A stretch of DNA of 56,064 nt from Photobacterium rosenbergii (GTDB lineage: Bacteria; Pseudomonadota; Gammaproteobacteria; Enterobacterales; Vibrionaceae): assembly GCF_003026455.1 (NCBI RefSeq), contig NZ_PYMB01000025.1, positions 1 through 56,064 of the forward strand, in the 5' to 3' direction. Below the pieces are notes generated by a model, which saw only the letters and a program-made list of their open reading frames with translations, did not search any database and had not been told where the DNA came from. Positions 17,722-26,717 of this stretch are shown here, piece after piece (position 1 is the stretch's first letter; each line of letters starts with the position of its first letter). The position numbers and the translations under genes were made by a program.

Positions 17722-18192
17722 TTACAGTTCTGCAGTGACTTTGTTAAGAAGATCAGCGTGCGCATCTTTATCGATAGAACGCTCAATGATTTTCTCAGCA
17801 CCAATCACAGCCAGAGTTGCAACTTGTTTTCTTAGCTCATCGCGAGCGCGGTTACGTTCGGCTTCGATCTCAGCAAGACCTTGGGCCAGAATTTTGTCAC
17901 GCTCAGCCAGGGCTTCCGCCTTCGCTTCGTCGATGATCTGAGCTTTGCGCTTGTTCGCTTGCTCTACGATCTCAGTTGCAGTGCGTTTTGCTTCTTTCAG
18001 TTGGTCAGAAGCATTGCTCTGCGCCAGGTTCAGGTCTTTGGCAGCGCGATCAGCCGCTGCCAAACCGTCAGCAATTTTTTTCTGACGCTCTTCAATCGCT
18101 TCCATGATTGGTGGCCATACATATTTCATGCAGAACACCACAAACATAAAGAAGGCGATAGCCTGACCCAGCAAAGTTGCATTCATATTCAC
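17722..18192 (-). CDS. atpF: F1Fo ATP synthase, b subunit
   Basis: The b subunit is the peripheral stalk. Its 156 aa equal the E. coli length. A single membrane helix (LLGQAIAFFMFVVFCMKYVW, about residues 7-26) is followed by a long charged coiled coil rich in A, K and E, and it ends GAEKIIERSIDKDAHADLLN plus a short tail. It lies between atpE and atpH. Confidence 0.97.
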   Translation of the reverse strand: MNMNATLLGQAIAFFMFVVFCMKYVWPPIMEAIEERQKKIADGLAAADRAAKDLNLAQSNASDQLKEAKRTATEIVEQANKRKAQIIDEAKAEALAERDKILAQGLAEIEAERNRARDELRKQVATLAVIGAEKIIERSIDKDAHADLLNKVTAEL

Positions 18193-18241
18193 AACGCATC
18201 TCCTTAAAAAGGGTTGCTATGGGTCCGTTCGTTCTTTTTGA

Positions 18242-18499
18242 TTAACCAGCTAGCTGGCCAACGAATGGGTTTGCGAATGTGAATAGTAGTGCGATTACGA
18301 TACCGATCATTGGAACCGCATCAAGCAGACCTGCGATGATGAACATCTTAACTTGTAGCATTGGAGCCATTTCAGGCTGGCGTGCAGCACCTTCAAGGAA
18401 TTTACCACCTAGAAGGGCGAAGCCGATCGCAGTACCCAGTGCAGCAAGACCTACAATGATGCCCACGGCAATTGCAGAAAAGCTTAGTAAAGTTTCCAT
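18242..18499 (-). CDS. atpE: F1Fo ATP synthase, c subunit (rotor ring)
   Basis: The 85-aa proteolipid c subunit has two membrane helices joined by the polar loop GGKFLEGAARQPE. The ion-carrying carboxylate is Asp60 in AGLLDAVPMIG. I see none of the polar ligands of sodium-binding rings around it, so proton coupling is the reasonable reading. The start is the ATG at 18499, 6 nt after GGAG; a GTG one codon earlier is less likely. A 67-nt gap to atpB gives room for the strong translation signals usual for this gene. Confidence 0.97.
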   Translation of the reverse strand: METLLSFSAIAVGIIVGLAALGTAIGFALLGGKFLEGAARQPEMAPMLQVKMFIIAGLLDAVPMIGIVIALLFTFANPFVGQLAG

Positions 18500-18566
18500 C
18501 ACTATCTCCAGTTTATAGTTGTCGGCTAAAGTGCCAGTAAAAAATTGAATAATTTACAAATAATCG

Positions 18567-19352
18567 TTAATGATTGTCTTCATGCGCCTGAGACAGGTAC
18601 ACAATAGTCAACATCATAAACACGAATGCTTGAATTGTAATGACTAGAACGTGGAAAATTGCCCACGGTACCGAGCCCAGCCATTGTGCCCACCACGGCA
18701 TTAGTGCCGCGATTAGGATAAACACCACCTCACCAGCGAACATGTTACCGAACAAACGCATACCTAGTGAAAGCGGCTTCGCCAGTAGCGAAACGATTTC
18801 AAGAAGCAGGTTGAACGGGATCATGACCGGGTGATTGAACGGGTGAAGAGCCAGTTCTTTCGCAAAGCCACCGAGACCTTTCACTTTGATGCTGTAGTAA
18901 ATCATCAAGGCGAAAACGCCCAGCGCCATTGACATGGTGATGTTGACATCAGCACTCGGTACAACCTTAAGGTAAGGAATACCCAACCAATGTTCAGCAG
19001 GATACGGAAGAAAATCAATTGGCACCAAGTCCATGATGTTCATCAGTAGAATCCAGCAGAAAATGGTAAGAGCCAAAGGAGCTATCAGCGGGTTGCGGCC
19101 ATGGAAGGTTTCCTTGACGTTGTCGTCAACGAACTCTACTACCATTTCCACAAAACACTGTAGTTTCCCAGGGACTCCTGATGTCGCTGTTTTTGCAGCC
19201 TTACGGAATACCCAAAGAAAGAGTAGACCGGTCAGGGCTGAGAAAAACAGGCTATCTATATGTACCGCCCAGAATCCTTCACCGACTGACAAGTTAGTCA
19301 GGTGGTGAGTGATGTAGCCTGACGGCGTTAGCGCTTCACCTGGCGCAGCCAT
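18567..19352 (-). CDS. atpB: F1Fo ATP synthase, a subunit
   Basis: The 261-aa membrane a subunit forms the proton half-channels. Five to six membrane helices can be seen. The essential arginine lies in LSLGMRLFGNMFAGE near residue 200, and PFNLLLEIVSLLAKP just before it is characteristic. The C-terminal helix QAFVFMMLTIVYLSQAHED completes the fold. The start at 19352 is 8 nt after atpI. Confidence 0.96.
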   Translation of the reverse strand: MAAPGEALTPSGYITHHLTNLSVGEGFWAVHIDSLFFSALTGLLFLWVFRKAAKTATSGVPGKLQCFVEMVVEFVDDNVKETFHGRNPLIAPLALTIFCWILLMNIMDLVPIDFLPYPAEHWLGIPYLKVVPSADVNITMSMALGVFALMIYYSIKVKGLGGFAKELALHPFNHPVMIPFNLLLEIVSLLAKPLSLGMRLFGNMFAGEVVFILIAALMPWWAQWLGSVPWAIFHVLVITIQAFVFMMLTIVYLSQAHEDNH

Positions 19353-19360
19353 AACTCATC

Positions 19361-19750
19361 CTATTTGTTGTTGTTAATGAATAAAACCGGCCCAAAGATA
19401 TTAATACCAAGAGCCAGCAAATAGGTCAGTTTGAGGGGAACAAGTTCCACCTCGACATACAGGTAAACAATGGCAAACAGGATGACCGTGATGAGGATTT
19501 TCAGCACTTCGCCACCATAGAATGACGCCATGACCAGACGGGCCTTGCGGGCACCGCTGAACAAAAACGCACAGGTAGCAAAGACAGCATTGGCGATCAC
19601 AAAGATGCCGCCGCCGATGAGTGCGGAGATTCCCCAGTCAACACTGACAGCAAAAACTGCCATGATTGCCGTTATCAAAACGACGCCAGATTGTAGCAAC
19701 AGCAACCGCTTCGCCAATTGGCGTCCCGGTCTAACTAGCGCCGATACCAT
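19361..19750 (-). CDS. atpI: ATP synthase assembly-associated protein I
   Basis: AtpI is a small membrane protein that helps c-ring assembly and is not part of the mature enzyme. Starting at 19750 gives 129 aa, MVSALVRPGRQLAKRLLLLQ onward, with four hydrophobic segments, and matches E. coli length. GAGGAA lies just upstream of this ATG. The frame is open to 19822, but the extra N-terminus is polar and Arg/Cys-rich, unlike the family. It is the first gene of atpIBEFHAGDC; the 178 nt up to parB probably hold the operon promoter. Confidence 0.92.
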   Translation of the reverse strand: MVSALVRPGRQLAKRLLLLQSGVVLITAIMAVFAVSVDWGISALIGGGIFVIANAVFATCAFLFSGARKARLVMASFYGGEVLKILITVILFAIVYLYVEVELVPLKLTYLLALGINIFGPVLFINNNK

Positions 19751-19928
19751 GTATTCGTTCCTCGAGTCCGTTCCACTGCACTTACGACGTGCTGGGAAAA
19801 CAGCGAAAATTATACGGCTCATTAGATTGAATGCAATCTAATCGCAGCAAAAAAAGATGTTAGATTTTACAACACAATAACTTGATCACGATGTTGTAAT
19901 TTTTGCAACAAAATATGCACGTTCTACG

Positions 19929-20822
19929 TCACATTTCGTGACCTAACATTGCAACAATTTGCTCTAACTTGTCGGCTTGATCGAAGCTGATCACGATCTT
20001 TCCCTTGCCGTTCTTCTGCTGATTAATCGCCACCTGGGTGCCAAACTGCTCACTTAGCTGGTTTTCTACCGCTTCGATTTGCGGGTTGGCCACCGCCATT
20101 TTAGGCTCAGGTTGCGGGGTCAGCATCTTCTTGACCAAACGTTCGGTATCACGAACCGTTAACATCTTGGCCACAACAATTTGTGCCGCTTCTAGCTGGC
20201 TTTCATTGGGCAGGGCAAGAAGCGCTCGGGCATGGCCCATTTCCAGCTGCTTTTGCTCTACCATTCGCTTCACTGGTGCTTCCAGCTGGTTAAGACGTAA
20301 CAAGTTGGATACCGCCGCTCGGGACTTGCCCACGGCTTCAGCAACTTGCTGGTGAGTAAGTGAGAACTCACTCTGCAGCCTTTCCAGTGCCTGCGCTTCC
20401 TCAATCGCATTGAGATCTTCACGCTGGATGTTCTCAATCAGGGCAATCGCAACGGTTGCCCTGTCGTTAACATCCTTGATAATACAAGGGACTTTCTGAA
20501 GGCCCGCTTGACGCGAAGCACGCCAGCGCCTCTCCCCGGCAATGATCTCAAACTGCTGCGGCGCGGTTTCACGCACCACAATCGGCTGGATAACGCCCTG
20601 GGCACGGATTGATTCAGCCAGTTCAGCCAACGCCTCATCCGACATATCTTTGCGCGGCTGGTAGCGGCCCGGTGCCAGTTGGCTGATAGCCAGCTCCTTG
20701 AGCGTGCCGTCAGCCGACAATGTTTGTGCTTTGTCAGCCTGTTGCTGTTTCGTTGCAGCAACAGAGCTGGTGGCCAGCAAGGCATCAAGGCCTTTTCCCA
20801 GGCCTCGTTTATTCATGTTCAT
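19929..20822 (-). CDS. parB: Chromosome partitioning protein ParB
   Basis: ParB is the CTP-dependent DNA clamp that loads at parS and spreads. The 297 aa start with KRGLGKGLDALLA, then the N-terminal nucleotide-binding domain with the GERRWRASR box (about residue 95), the HTH region (LTHQQVAEAVGKSRAAVSNL), and a C-terminal dimerisation domain ending with a leucine-rich stretch. It sits 9 nt after parA in mnmG-rsmG-parA-parB. Candidate binding sites lie at 34.7-45.8 kb in this window. Confidence 0.96.
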   Translation of the reverse strand: MNMNKRGLGKGLDALLATSSVAATKQQQADKAQTLSADGTLKELAISQLAPGRYQPRKDMSDEALAELAESIRAQGVIQPIVVRETAPQQFEIIAGERRWRASRQAGLQKVPCIIKDVNDRATVAIALIENIQREDLNAIEEAQALERLQSEFSLTHQQVAEAVGKSRAAVSNLLRLNQLEAPVKRMVEQKQLEMGHARALLALPNESQLEAAQIVVAKMLTVRDTERLVKKMLTPQPEPKMAVANPQIEAVENQLSEQFGTQVAINQQKNGKGKIVISFDQADKLEQIVAMLGHEM

Positions 20823-20831
20823 GGTTACCCT

Positions 20832-21626
20832 TTATGCGTCGACCGCACCGGCATTTTTTGCCAGCTCGTCACGGCGAATGATCTCACCCGCCAAGGCCAG
20901 ATAGGCTTTGGCACCACTCGAATACTTGTCATAGTACATGGCAGGTCTACCATGGCTAGGTGCTTCGGCAAGACGAACATTACGCGGGATAACGGTGCGA
21001 TATACCTTGTCGCCAAAATGTTTCTTGAGCTGCTGCGACACTTCGTTCGCCAGTCGGTTGCGCGGGTCGTACATGGTCCGCAGCAATCCTTCAATTTTCA
21101 GCTCGCTGTTGACGACAGCGGTAAGTTTACTGATGGTGTCCATCAATGCCGTCAGCCCTTCGAGGGCGAAGTATTCGCACTGCATAGGAACCAGAACAGA
21201 GTCTGCTGCTGTCATTGCATTGATTGTAAGAAGGTTTAAGGCAGGAGGACAATCAATAAAGATGAAATCATAGTTATCACGAACTACCTCTAAGGCGTTA
21301 CGCAGCCTAACCTCACGGGCAAAGACTTCCATCAGTTTGATTTCTGCCGCCGTGACATCACCGTTGGCAGCTATCAGGTGATAGCCGCCAGTGGTGTCGG
21401 TGATCACGACATCATTGAACGGGGTTTCTTCGACTAGAAGCTCATAAGCCGTTGCATCGACTTGGTATTTATCCACGCCGCTGGCCATGGTGGCATTACC
21501 CTGGGGATCAAGGTCAATGACTAAGACCTTGCGCTGAGTGGCCGCCAATGACGCTGCCAAGTTGACACATGTTGTGGTTTTACCCACGCCTCCCTTCTGG
21601 TTGGCTACCGCTATGACTCTTCCCAC
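20832..21626 (-). CDS. parA: Chromosome partitioning ATPase ParA (Soj-like)
   Basis: A 264-aa ParA/MinD-family ATPase. The deviant Walker A is QKGGVGKTTT (residues 10-19), with DLDPQGNATMASG and FIFIDCPPALNLLT following. It forms an ATP-dependent gradient on the nucleoid that pulls ParB-parS complexes apart. The start is a GTG at 21626. It lacks the extra N-terminal HTH of plasmid ParA proteins, as expected of the chromosomal type. It is 16 nt downstream of rsmG. Confidence 0.96.
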   Translation of the reverse strand: MGRVIAVANQKGGVGKTTTCVNLAASLAATQRKVLVIDLDPQGNATMASGVDKYQVDATAYELLVEETPFNDVVITDTTGGYHLIAANGDVTAAEIKLMEVFAREVRLRNALEVVRDNYDFIFIDCPPALNLLTINAMTAADSVLVPMQCEYFALEGLTALMDTISKLTAVVNSELKIEGLLRTMYDPRNRLANEVSQQLKKHFGDKVYRTVIPRNVRLAEAPSHGRPAMYYDKYSSGAKAYLALAGEIIRRDELAKNAGAVDA

Positions 21627-21642
21627 GAAAAAACCTCATCCA

Positions 21643-22263
21643 TTAATCCTTTGCGTTCAAGATTACTAGATGGCGTTCGCCTTCTAACTCTGGAACTTGC
21701 AAAGATTTGACTTCCGTCACAGAACACCATTCCGGCAGTTCTGTCACTTCCTGCTGATTAAATTGTCCCTTGAGCGCCAGGAAATGCCCGTGGCTAGCAG
21801 GGAGATGGTGGCACCAAGATACCATATCACTCATTGAGGCAAACGCACGGCTCAGTACGGCATCGAAACCGATCTCAGGCTGGAATTCCTCAACCCGGCT
21901 CTGCACCGGAGTGACATTATCGATCTTCAGTTCATGGATCACCTGGCGGATAAAACGGATCCGCTTGCCCAGGCTATCCAATAATGTGAACTGCTTGTCC
22001 GGGTTCATGATCGCCAGAGGGATCCCTGGCAGGCCCGGACCGGTACCCACATCGATAAACCGCTCACCGTCAAGGTGAGGGCTTACCACAATACTATCCA
22101 TAATATGTTTCACCAACATCTCATACGGATCTCGTACCGATGTCAGATTATACGCTTTATTCCATTTATCCAGCATGGCGACATAGCCGACAAGCTGGTC
22201 AATTTGCTGTTCTGTGACTGTGAGATCAGTTTGTGCTATCAGTTGCACCAGACGTTGTTTCAC
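21643..22263 (-). CDS. rsmG: 16S rRNA m7G527 methyltransferase
   Basis: RsmG (GidB) methylates G527 of 16S rRNA with S-adenosylmethionine. The 206 aa contain the SAM-binding glycine motif FIDVGTGPGLPGIPLAI and the family stretch KWNKAYNLTSVRDP. The start is GTG at 22263 with GGAG 6 nt before it. It is 9 nt after mnmG. Loss of this gene is a known cause of low-level streptomycin resistance in other bacteria. Confidence 0.96.
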   Translation of the reverse strand: MKQRLVQLIAQTDLTVTEQQIDQLVGYVAMLDKWNKAYNLTSVRDPYEMLVKHIMDSIVVSPHLDGERFIDVGTGPGLPGIPLAIMNPDKQFTLLDSLGKRIRFIRQVIHELKIDNVTPVQSRVEEFQPEIGFDAVLSRAFASMSDMVSWCHHLPASHGHFLALKGQFNQQEVTELPEWCSVTEVKSLQVPELEGERHLVILNAKD

Positions 22264-22272
22264 AAATTACTC

Positions 22273-24162
22273 CTATTCGCCTTTTTTCAGCAAGCCTTGC
22301 TTCTTGAGGTACACCAATAGCAGGGAAATGGCTGCCGGGGTGATACCTGAAATACGTGATGCCATACCAATGGTTTCCGGTTTGGCGTCGTTCAGCTTGG
22401 TAATCACTTCATTCGACAAGCCTTTGACCACGCTGTATTCAAGGTCAAACGGTAGCTTGGTCTTCTCGTGACGCAGGGATTTTTCCACTTCGTCTTTCTG
22501 GCGATCGATATAACCTTGGTATTTCACCTGGATCTCAACCTGCTCACTGGCCTGGCTATCTTCGTGGGCCGGGCCAAACATCTCGATGCCGGTAAGCTGG
22601 TTGTAAGTCACTTCAGGGCGACGCAGCAAATCTTCACCACTGGCTTCACGGACGATAGGCGTTTTTAGAATTTGGTTTACCGCTTCGACCTGTTCAGAAG
22701 TCGGTGTCACCCAAATACCTTTCAATCGCTGGCGTTCCTGTTCCATATTTTCCAGCTTCTGGTTGAAACGCGCCCAGCGCTCATCATCAACCAGGCCAAA
22801 CTCACGGCCAATCTCTGTTAGGCGCAAATCTGCATTGTCTTCACGCAGCAGGAGACGGTACTCGGCGCGGGAAGTGAACATACGGTACGGCTCTTTGGTT
22901 CCCATGGTCGACAAATCATCGATCAGTACGCCCATATAAGCTTGGTCACGGCGCGGGCTCCAGCCTTCGCGATCCTGTGCCAGTAGCGCAGCGTTCATAC
23001 CGGCCAACAAGCCTTGTGCTGCTGCTTCTTCATAGCCAGTTGTACCGTTAATCTGGCCAGCAAAGAACAGGCCATTGATAAATTTGGTCTCGAAAGTCTG
23101 CTTCAAATCACGCGGATCGAAGAAATCATACTCGATAGCATAACCTGGACGGACGATATTGGCGTTTTCGAAGCCTTTCATCGAACGAACGATTTGCATC
23201 TGAACGTCAAACGGTAAGCTGGTGGAAATACCGTTCGGGTACAACTCATGGGTGGTCAAGCCTTCAGGCTCGATGAAGATCTGGTGGCTGTCTTTGTCAG
23301 CAAAGCGCATCACCTTGTCTTCAATCGACGGGCAATAGCGCGGGCCGATCCCCTCGATCACCCCAGAGTACATCGGGCTACGATCCAAGTTATTACGGAT
23401 CACATCATGGGTTTTCTCGTTGGTGTGGGTAATAAAGCACGGGATCTGGCGTGGATGATCCGAAGCTTTGCCCATAAACGAGAACAGTGGTGTTGGGTTG
23501 TCACCATGCTGTGCCTGCAGCTGGCTGAAGTCAACACTGCGTGCATCGATACGCGGTGGCGTACCTGTCTTAAGGCGATCAACACGGAATGGCATTTCAC
23601 GTAGGCGTGAAGCCAATGCGATCGACGGTGGATCGCCAGCACGGCCACCACTGTAATTTTCGAGACCGATGTGGATCTTACCGCCTAGGAATGTCCCTAC
23701 GGTCAAAACGACCGCTTTGGCACGGAATTTAAGACCCATTTCAGTCACTGCACCCACGACACGATCATTTTCAATGATCAGATCGTCAACAGACTGCTGG
23801 AACAGCATTAGGTTTGGCTGGTTTTCCAGCACTTCGCGAACAGCAGCCTTGTACAGGGCGCGGTCTGCCTGGGCACGTGTTGCCCTCACAGCAGGGCCTT
23901 TAGACGAATTCAAAGTACGGAACTGGATCCCGCCTTTGTCGATCGCCCGGGCCATTAAACCACCAAGGGCGTCAACTTCTTTAACCAGGTGTCCTTTCCC
24001 GATCCCGCCGATTGCTGGGTTGCATGACATCTGTCCCAACGTATCAATGTTGTGTGTCAGCAGCAGGGTTTTTTGTCCCATACGCGCTGCCGCCAATGCG
24101 GCTTCAGTACCGGCATGGCCGCCACCTACGACGATGACATCAAAATTGTCCTGGTAAAACAT
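22273..24162 (-). CDS. mnmG: tRNA U34 carboxymethylaminomethyl synthesis protein MnmG
   Basis: MnmG (GidA) is the FAD-dependent partner of MnmE in modifying the wobble uridine of several tRNAs. The start at 24162 gives 629 aa, equal to E. coli. The dinucleotide-binding motif VVGGGHAGTEAALAAARMG lies near residue 10, and CNPAIGGIGKGHLVKEVDALGG is quoted in part as CNPAIGGIGKG. GAGGTAG lies just before the ATG; the frame extends 16 codons further, but those do not match the family. It borders oriC, and its transcription leads away from the origin. Confidence 0.97.
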   Translation of the reverse strand: MFYQDNFDVIVVGGGHAGTEAALAAARMGQKTLLLTHNIDTLGQMSCNPAIGGIGKGHLVKEVDALGGLMARAIDKGGIQFRTLNSSKGPAVRATRAQADRALYKAAVREVLENQPNLMLFQQSVDDLIIENDRVVGAVTEMGLKFRAKAVVLTVGTFLGGKIHIGLENYSGGRAGDPPSIALASRLREMPFRVDRLKTGTPPRIDARSVDFSQLQAQHGDNPTPLFSFMGKASDHPRQIPCFITHTNEKTHDVIRNNLDRSPMYSGVIEGIGPRYCPSIEDKVMRFADKDSHQIFIEPEGLTTHELYPNGISTSLPFDVQMQIVRSMKGFENANIVRPGYAIEYDFFDPRDLKQTFETKFINGLFFAGQINGTTGYEEAAAQGLLAGMNAALLAQDREGWSPRRDQAYMGVLIDDLSTMGTKEPYRMFTSRAEYRLLLREDNADLRLTEIGREFGLVDDERWARFNQKLENMEQERQRLKGIWVTPTSEQVEAVNQILKTPIVREASGEDLLRRPEVTYNQLTGIEMFGPAHEDSQASEQVEIQVKYQGYIDRQKDEVEKSLRHEKTKLPFDLEYSVVKGLSNEVITKLNDAKPETIGMASRISGITPAAISLLLVYLKKQGLLKKGE

Positions 24163-24254
24163 GAAACTACCTCGGGTATTCAAAATTGCCAGTGAGTTAT
24201 CTTTGAGCAAAGGTGCAACATTCTATCCTGTTTCAGTCGTGGAGAGAATCTTTC

Positions 24255-24545
24255 CTGAAGATCATTTGATCCGAGAGAATGATGCTCTTAAATATATATA
24301 AGATCTTTTAAAGAGATCTTCTGTTAGATCTATTATATAGATCGCCCGATCGTGTGGATAAGTGATAAATGATCCTAATGATCATGATGTTAGGGAGGAT
24401 CATTTGTTGTGGAGCAGCATGGATCTCTACAAGGATTAGCTGGGATCAAAATTGCTAGTTATCAACAGGGGGGGAAGGGCTGATAAGTTATTAAATGGAT
24501 AACTATCGGTTGATCACCGTTTAGATCTATAGTTATCCACAGAAA
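24255..24545 (+). other. oriC: Chromosomal replication origin oriC
   Basis: The layout aligns with E. coli oriC. Three AT-rich 13-mers beginning GATCT start at 24302, 24315 and 24327, with a further GATC at 24340, forming the unwinding element. DnaA boxes follow: TGTGGATAA (24353-24361, R1-like), TTATCAACA (24459-24467, R2 position), AATGGATAA (24494-24502, R3-like) and TTATCCACA (24533-24541, R4). I count 14 GATC sites between 24260 and 24527, far above chance, giving Dam/SeqA control. AGCTGGGATCA (about 24439-24449) is another stretch shared with E. coli. It lies between mnmG and mioC, as in enterics and Vibrio chromosome 1. Confidence 0.96.
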
Positions 24546-24594
24546 AAAGTTTACGGTTCGTAAAACACTGAGTAAATATTTGTGCGTTTTTTGC

Positions 24595-25038
24595 TCAATT
24601 TAGGTGTTTTTTCCAGTTTTCCAACCATGCCTCTGCCGGATCTTCCGGTACCGGATCCTGTGAAACATCAATTTCCAGCCGTTCACCAAGGCGGCTCGCC
24701 CCCAATTTTGCCAGTTGTTGATCAATATTCTTGGCTGCGGCACAGAATGTATCGTAACTGGAGTCACCCAGGCCGATTACACCGTAGCGTAAGCGGGAAA
24801 GATCCGGCTGTTGGCTGTTCAACTGCTCTACGAAAGGCTGGAAGTTGTCTGGAAACTCGCCTGCGCCATGGGTGGAGCAGACCACCAGCCAAATATGGTC
24901 AGTGGAGAGCTGTTCTAATACGGCCTGATTGGTAATTTCGGTGCTGTGGCCGGCTTGTTCGAGCAAGTCACTGAGGTGGTCTGCGACATATTCGGCACCG
25001 CCTAGGGTACTGCCGGTAATAAGGGTGATATGGCTCAT
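24595..25038 (-). CDS. mioC: Flavodoxin-like protein MioC
   Basis: A 147-aa FMN-binding flavodoxin-fold protein. The phosphate loop GSTLGGAEYVAD is near residue 9, with STHGAGEFPDNFQPF and GLGDSSYDTFC as further FMN contacts. In E. coli MioC is linked to biotin synthase activity in vitro, and its transcription points into oriC. Here, too, it is transcribed toward oriC, ending about 50 nt from it. DnaA-box-like sites lie upstream at 25072 and 25148, which suggests DnaA control of its promoter. Confidence 0.93.
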   Translation of the reverse strand: MSHITLITGSTLGGAEYVADHLSDLLEQAGHSTEITNQAVLEQLSTDHIWLVVCSTHGAGEFPDNFQPFVEQLNSQQPDLSRLRYGVIGLGDSSYDTFCAAAKNIDQQLAKLGASRLGERLEIDVSQDPVPEDPAEAWLENWKKHLN

Positions 25039-25071
25039 GGTCTGATACCTGTGTAGATATTCACAACAAAT

Positions 25072-25156
25072 TTATACACAGCATTGTACTGGCTCAGAGC
25101 ACGGATGAAAGCCTGATCTTGCGGGAAGGGGGATCTTTTTCGAAAGGTTATTCACA
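25072..25156. promoter_or_regulatory. DnaA-box-like sites upstream of mioC
   Basis: TTATACACA (25072-25080) and TTATTCACA (25148-25156) both fit the DnaA consensus TTATNCACA. They lie in the 174-nt gap between mioC and mnmE, where the mioC promoter should be. In E. coli that promoter is repressed by DnaA. Confidence 0.6.
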
Positions 25157-25212
25157 GCCTGCCCCGAGGATCCGAAACAGGCTGTGGGAGGGGATCGCGT
25201 TGGCGGGATCGA

Positions 25213-26580
25213 TTACTTACCGATACAGAACGAGGTAAAGATCCGGCCGAGTAGATCATCGGAGGTGAACTCACCGGTGATTTCACTCAAGTGCTGCTGG
25301 GAGAGGCGCAGTTCTTCGGCAAGGATTTCCCCGGCCATGAAACCTTCAAGCTGCTCTTTACCCGTCTCTAAATGGCTTGCTGCGCGCTCTAGCGCATCGA
25401 GGTGGCGCCTACGGGCCATAAAGCCCCCTTCGGTCGTCCCCGCAAAGCCCATGCACTCCTTGAGGTGCTCACGCAGTGGCTCAACCCCATCACCGGTACG
25501 GGCAGACAGGCGGATTAATGTTGGGTTGTTGACGTGGCAAATGCCAGTATCTTCACCTGTTAGCTCGACCTTGTTGCGGATCACGGTAATGCCCAGGCCT
25601 TCAGGTAGACGCTCGACAAACTCTGGCCAGATCTCGGCTGGGTCGGTGGCGTCAGTGGTAGTACTGTCCACCATGAACAGCACCCGGTCAGCCTGTTGGA
25701 TTTCTTCCCACGCGCGTTCGATACCGATGCGCTCTACTTCGTCAGAGGCCTCGCGCAGGCCGGCAGTGTCGATGATATGCAGTGGCATACCGTCAATGTG
25801 GATATGCTCGCGCAGGACGTCACGGGTGGTACCAGCGATGTCGGTCACAATGGCGCTATCTTTGCCTGACAGGGCATTGAGCAGGCTGGATTTACCGGCA
25901 TTAGGGCGGCCGGCAATCACTACCTTCATACCTTCGCGCATAATCGCGCCCTGGTTGGCTTCGCGGCGCACCGCATCAAGGCGGTCGATAATACCATTGA
26001 GATCGCCCGCGACTTTACCATCTGATAAGAAGTCGATTTCCTCTTCTGGGAAATCAATGGCTGCCTCGACATATATACGGAGGTGGATAAGGGCTTCCAC
26101 CAGCTCGTTGACACGCACCGAGAAGGCCCCCTGGAGCGATTTGAAGGCACTTTTCGCCGCTTCCTCTGAACTGGCATCAATCAGGTCGGCAATCGCCTCT
26201 GCCTGCGCGAGGTCGAGCTTGTCGTTCATGAAGGCGCGCTCCGAGAACTCACCCGGACGTGCTGCGCGGATCCCGTCGATTTCCAGGATGCGGCGGATCA
26301 TCATATCCATCAATACCGGACCACCATGGCCCTGCAGTTCCAGCACATCTTCGCCAGTAAAGGAGTTCGGTCCTTTAAAGAACAATGCAATACCCTGATC
26401 CAATGCCGTGCCGTCTTCGTTCTTGAAGGGCAGGTACTCGGCATAGCGAGGCTTGAGTTCGCGGCCGGCAACAGCAAGGGCGACTTCTTTGGCTTTCGGA
26501 CCCGAGACGCGGATAATGCCGACGCCGCCACGTCCCGGCGGGGTGGCTTGGGCAACAATGGTATCTGTATGTTCAGTCAT
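25213..26580 (-). CDS. mnmE: tRNA modification GTPase MnmE
   Basis: MnmE (TrmE) works with MnmG to form cmnm5U34 in tRNA. The 455 aa contain an N-terminal tetrahydrofolate-binding domain (TPPGRGGVGIIRVSG, ELQGHGGPVLMDMM), a helical domain, and an inserted G domain with the P-loop GRPNAGKSS at about residue 226, the TTRD switch and DTAGLR. The C-terminal FCIGK, with the catalytic Cys, is intact. The ATG at 26580 is clear. It lies upstream of mioC on the same strand. Confidence 0.97.
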   Translation of the reverse strand: MTEHTDTIVAQATPPGRGGVGIIRVSGPKAKEVALAVAGRELKPRYAEYLPFKNEDGTALDQGIALFFKGPNSFTGEDVLELQGHGGPVLMDMMIRRILEIDGIRAARPGEFSERAFMNDKLDLAQAEAIADLIDASSEEAAKSAFKSLQGAFSVRVNELVEALIHLRIYVEAAIDFPEEEIDFLSDGKVAGDLNGIIDRLDAVRREANQGAIMREGMKVVIAGRPNAGKSSLLNALSGKDSAIVTDIAGTTRDVLREHIHIDGMPLHIIDTAGLREASDEVERIGIERAWEEIQQADRVLFMVDSTTTDATDPAEIWPEFVERLPEGLGITVIRNKVELTGEDTGICHVNNPTLIRLSARTGDGVEPLREHLKECMGFAGTTEGGFMARRRHLDALERAASHLETGKEQLEGFMAGEILAEELRLSQQHLSEITGEFTSDDLLGRIFTSFCIGK

Positions 26581-26670
26581 AATTTTGGCTTAGCTTGATA
26601 AATACGCTGCAATTGTAAACAGAGTAGTGGCGATTGCCCAGCAAAGGCAAGCGCCCGGGGTTAAGGGAAT

Positions 26671-26698
26671 AAAAAAGGCGGCCCGCAGGCCGCCTTTT
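26671..26698 (-). terminator. Terminator after yidC
   Basis: AAAAGGCGGCC (26673-26683) pairs with GGCCGCCTTTT (26688-26698) around CGCA, with a minus-strand T run. It ends the rpmH-rnpA-yidD-yidC transcript 20 nt after yidC. Confidence 0.92.
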
Positions 26699-26717
26699 AT
26701 CTCAACATGGGTCTGCA

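Noticed and set aside
25184..26398. A 404-codon open frame on the plus strand opposite mnmE
   Set aside because: It is entirely antisense to the well-supported mnmE gene; its product is rich in Ser and Arg with no recognisable motif. Such frames are common opposite GC-rich genes.
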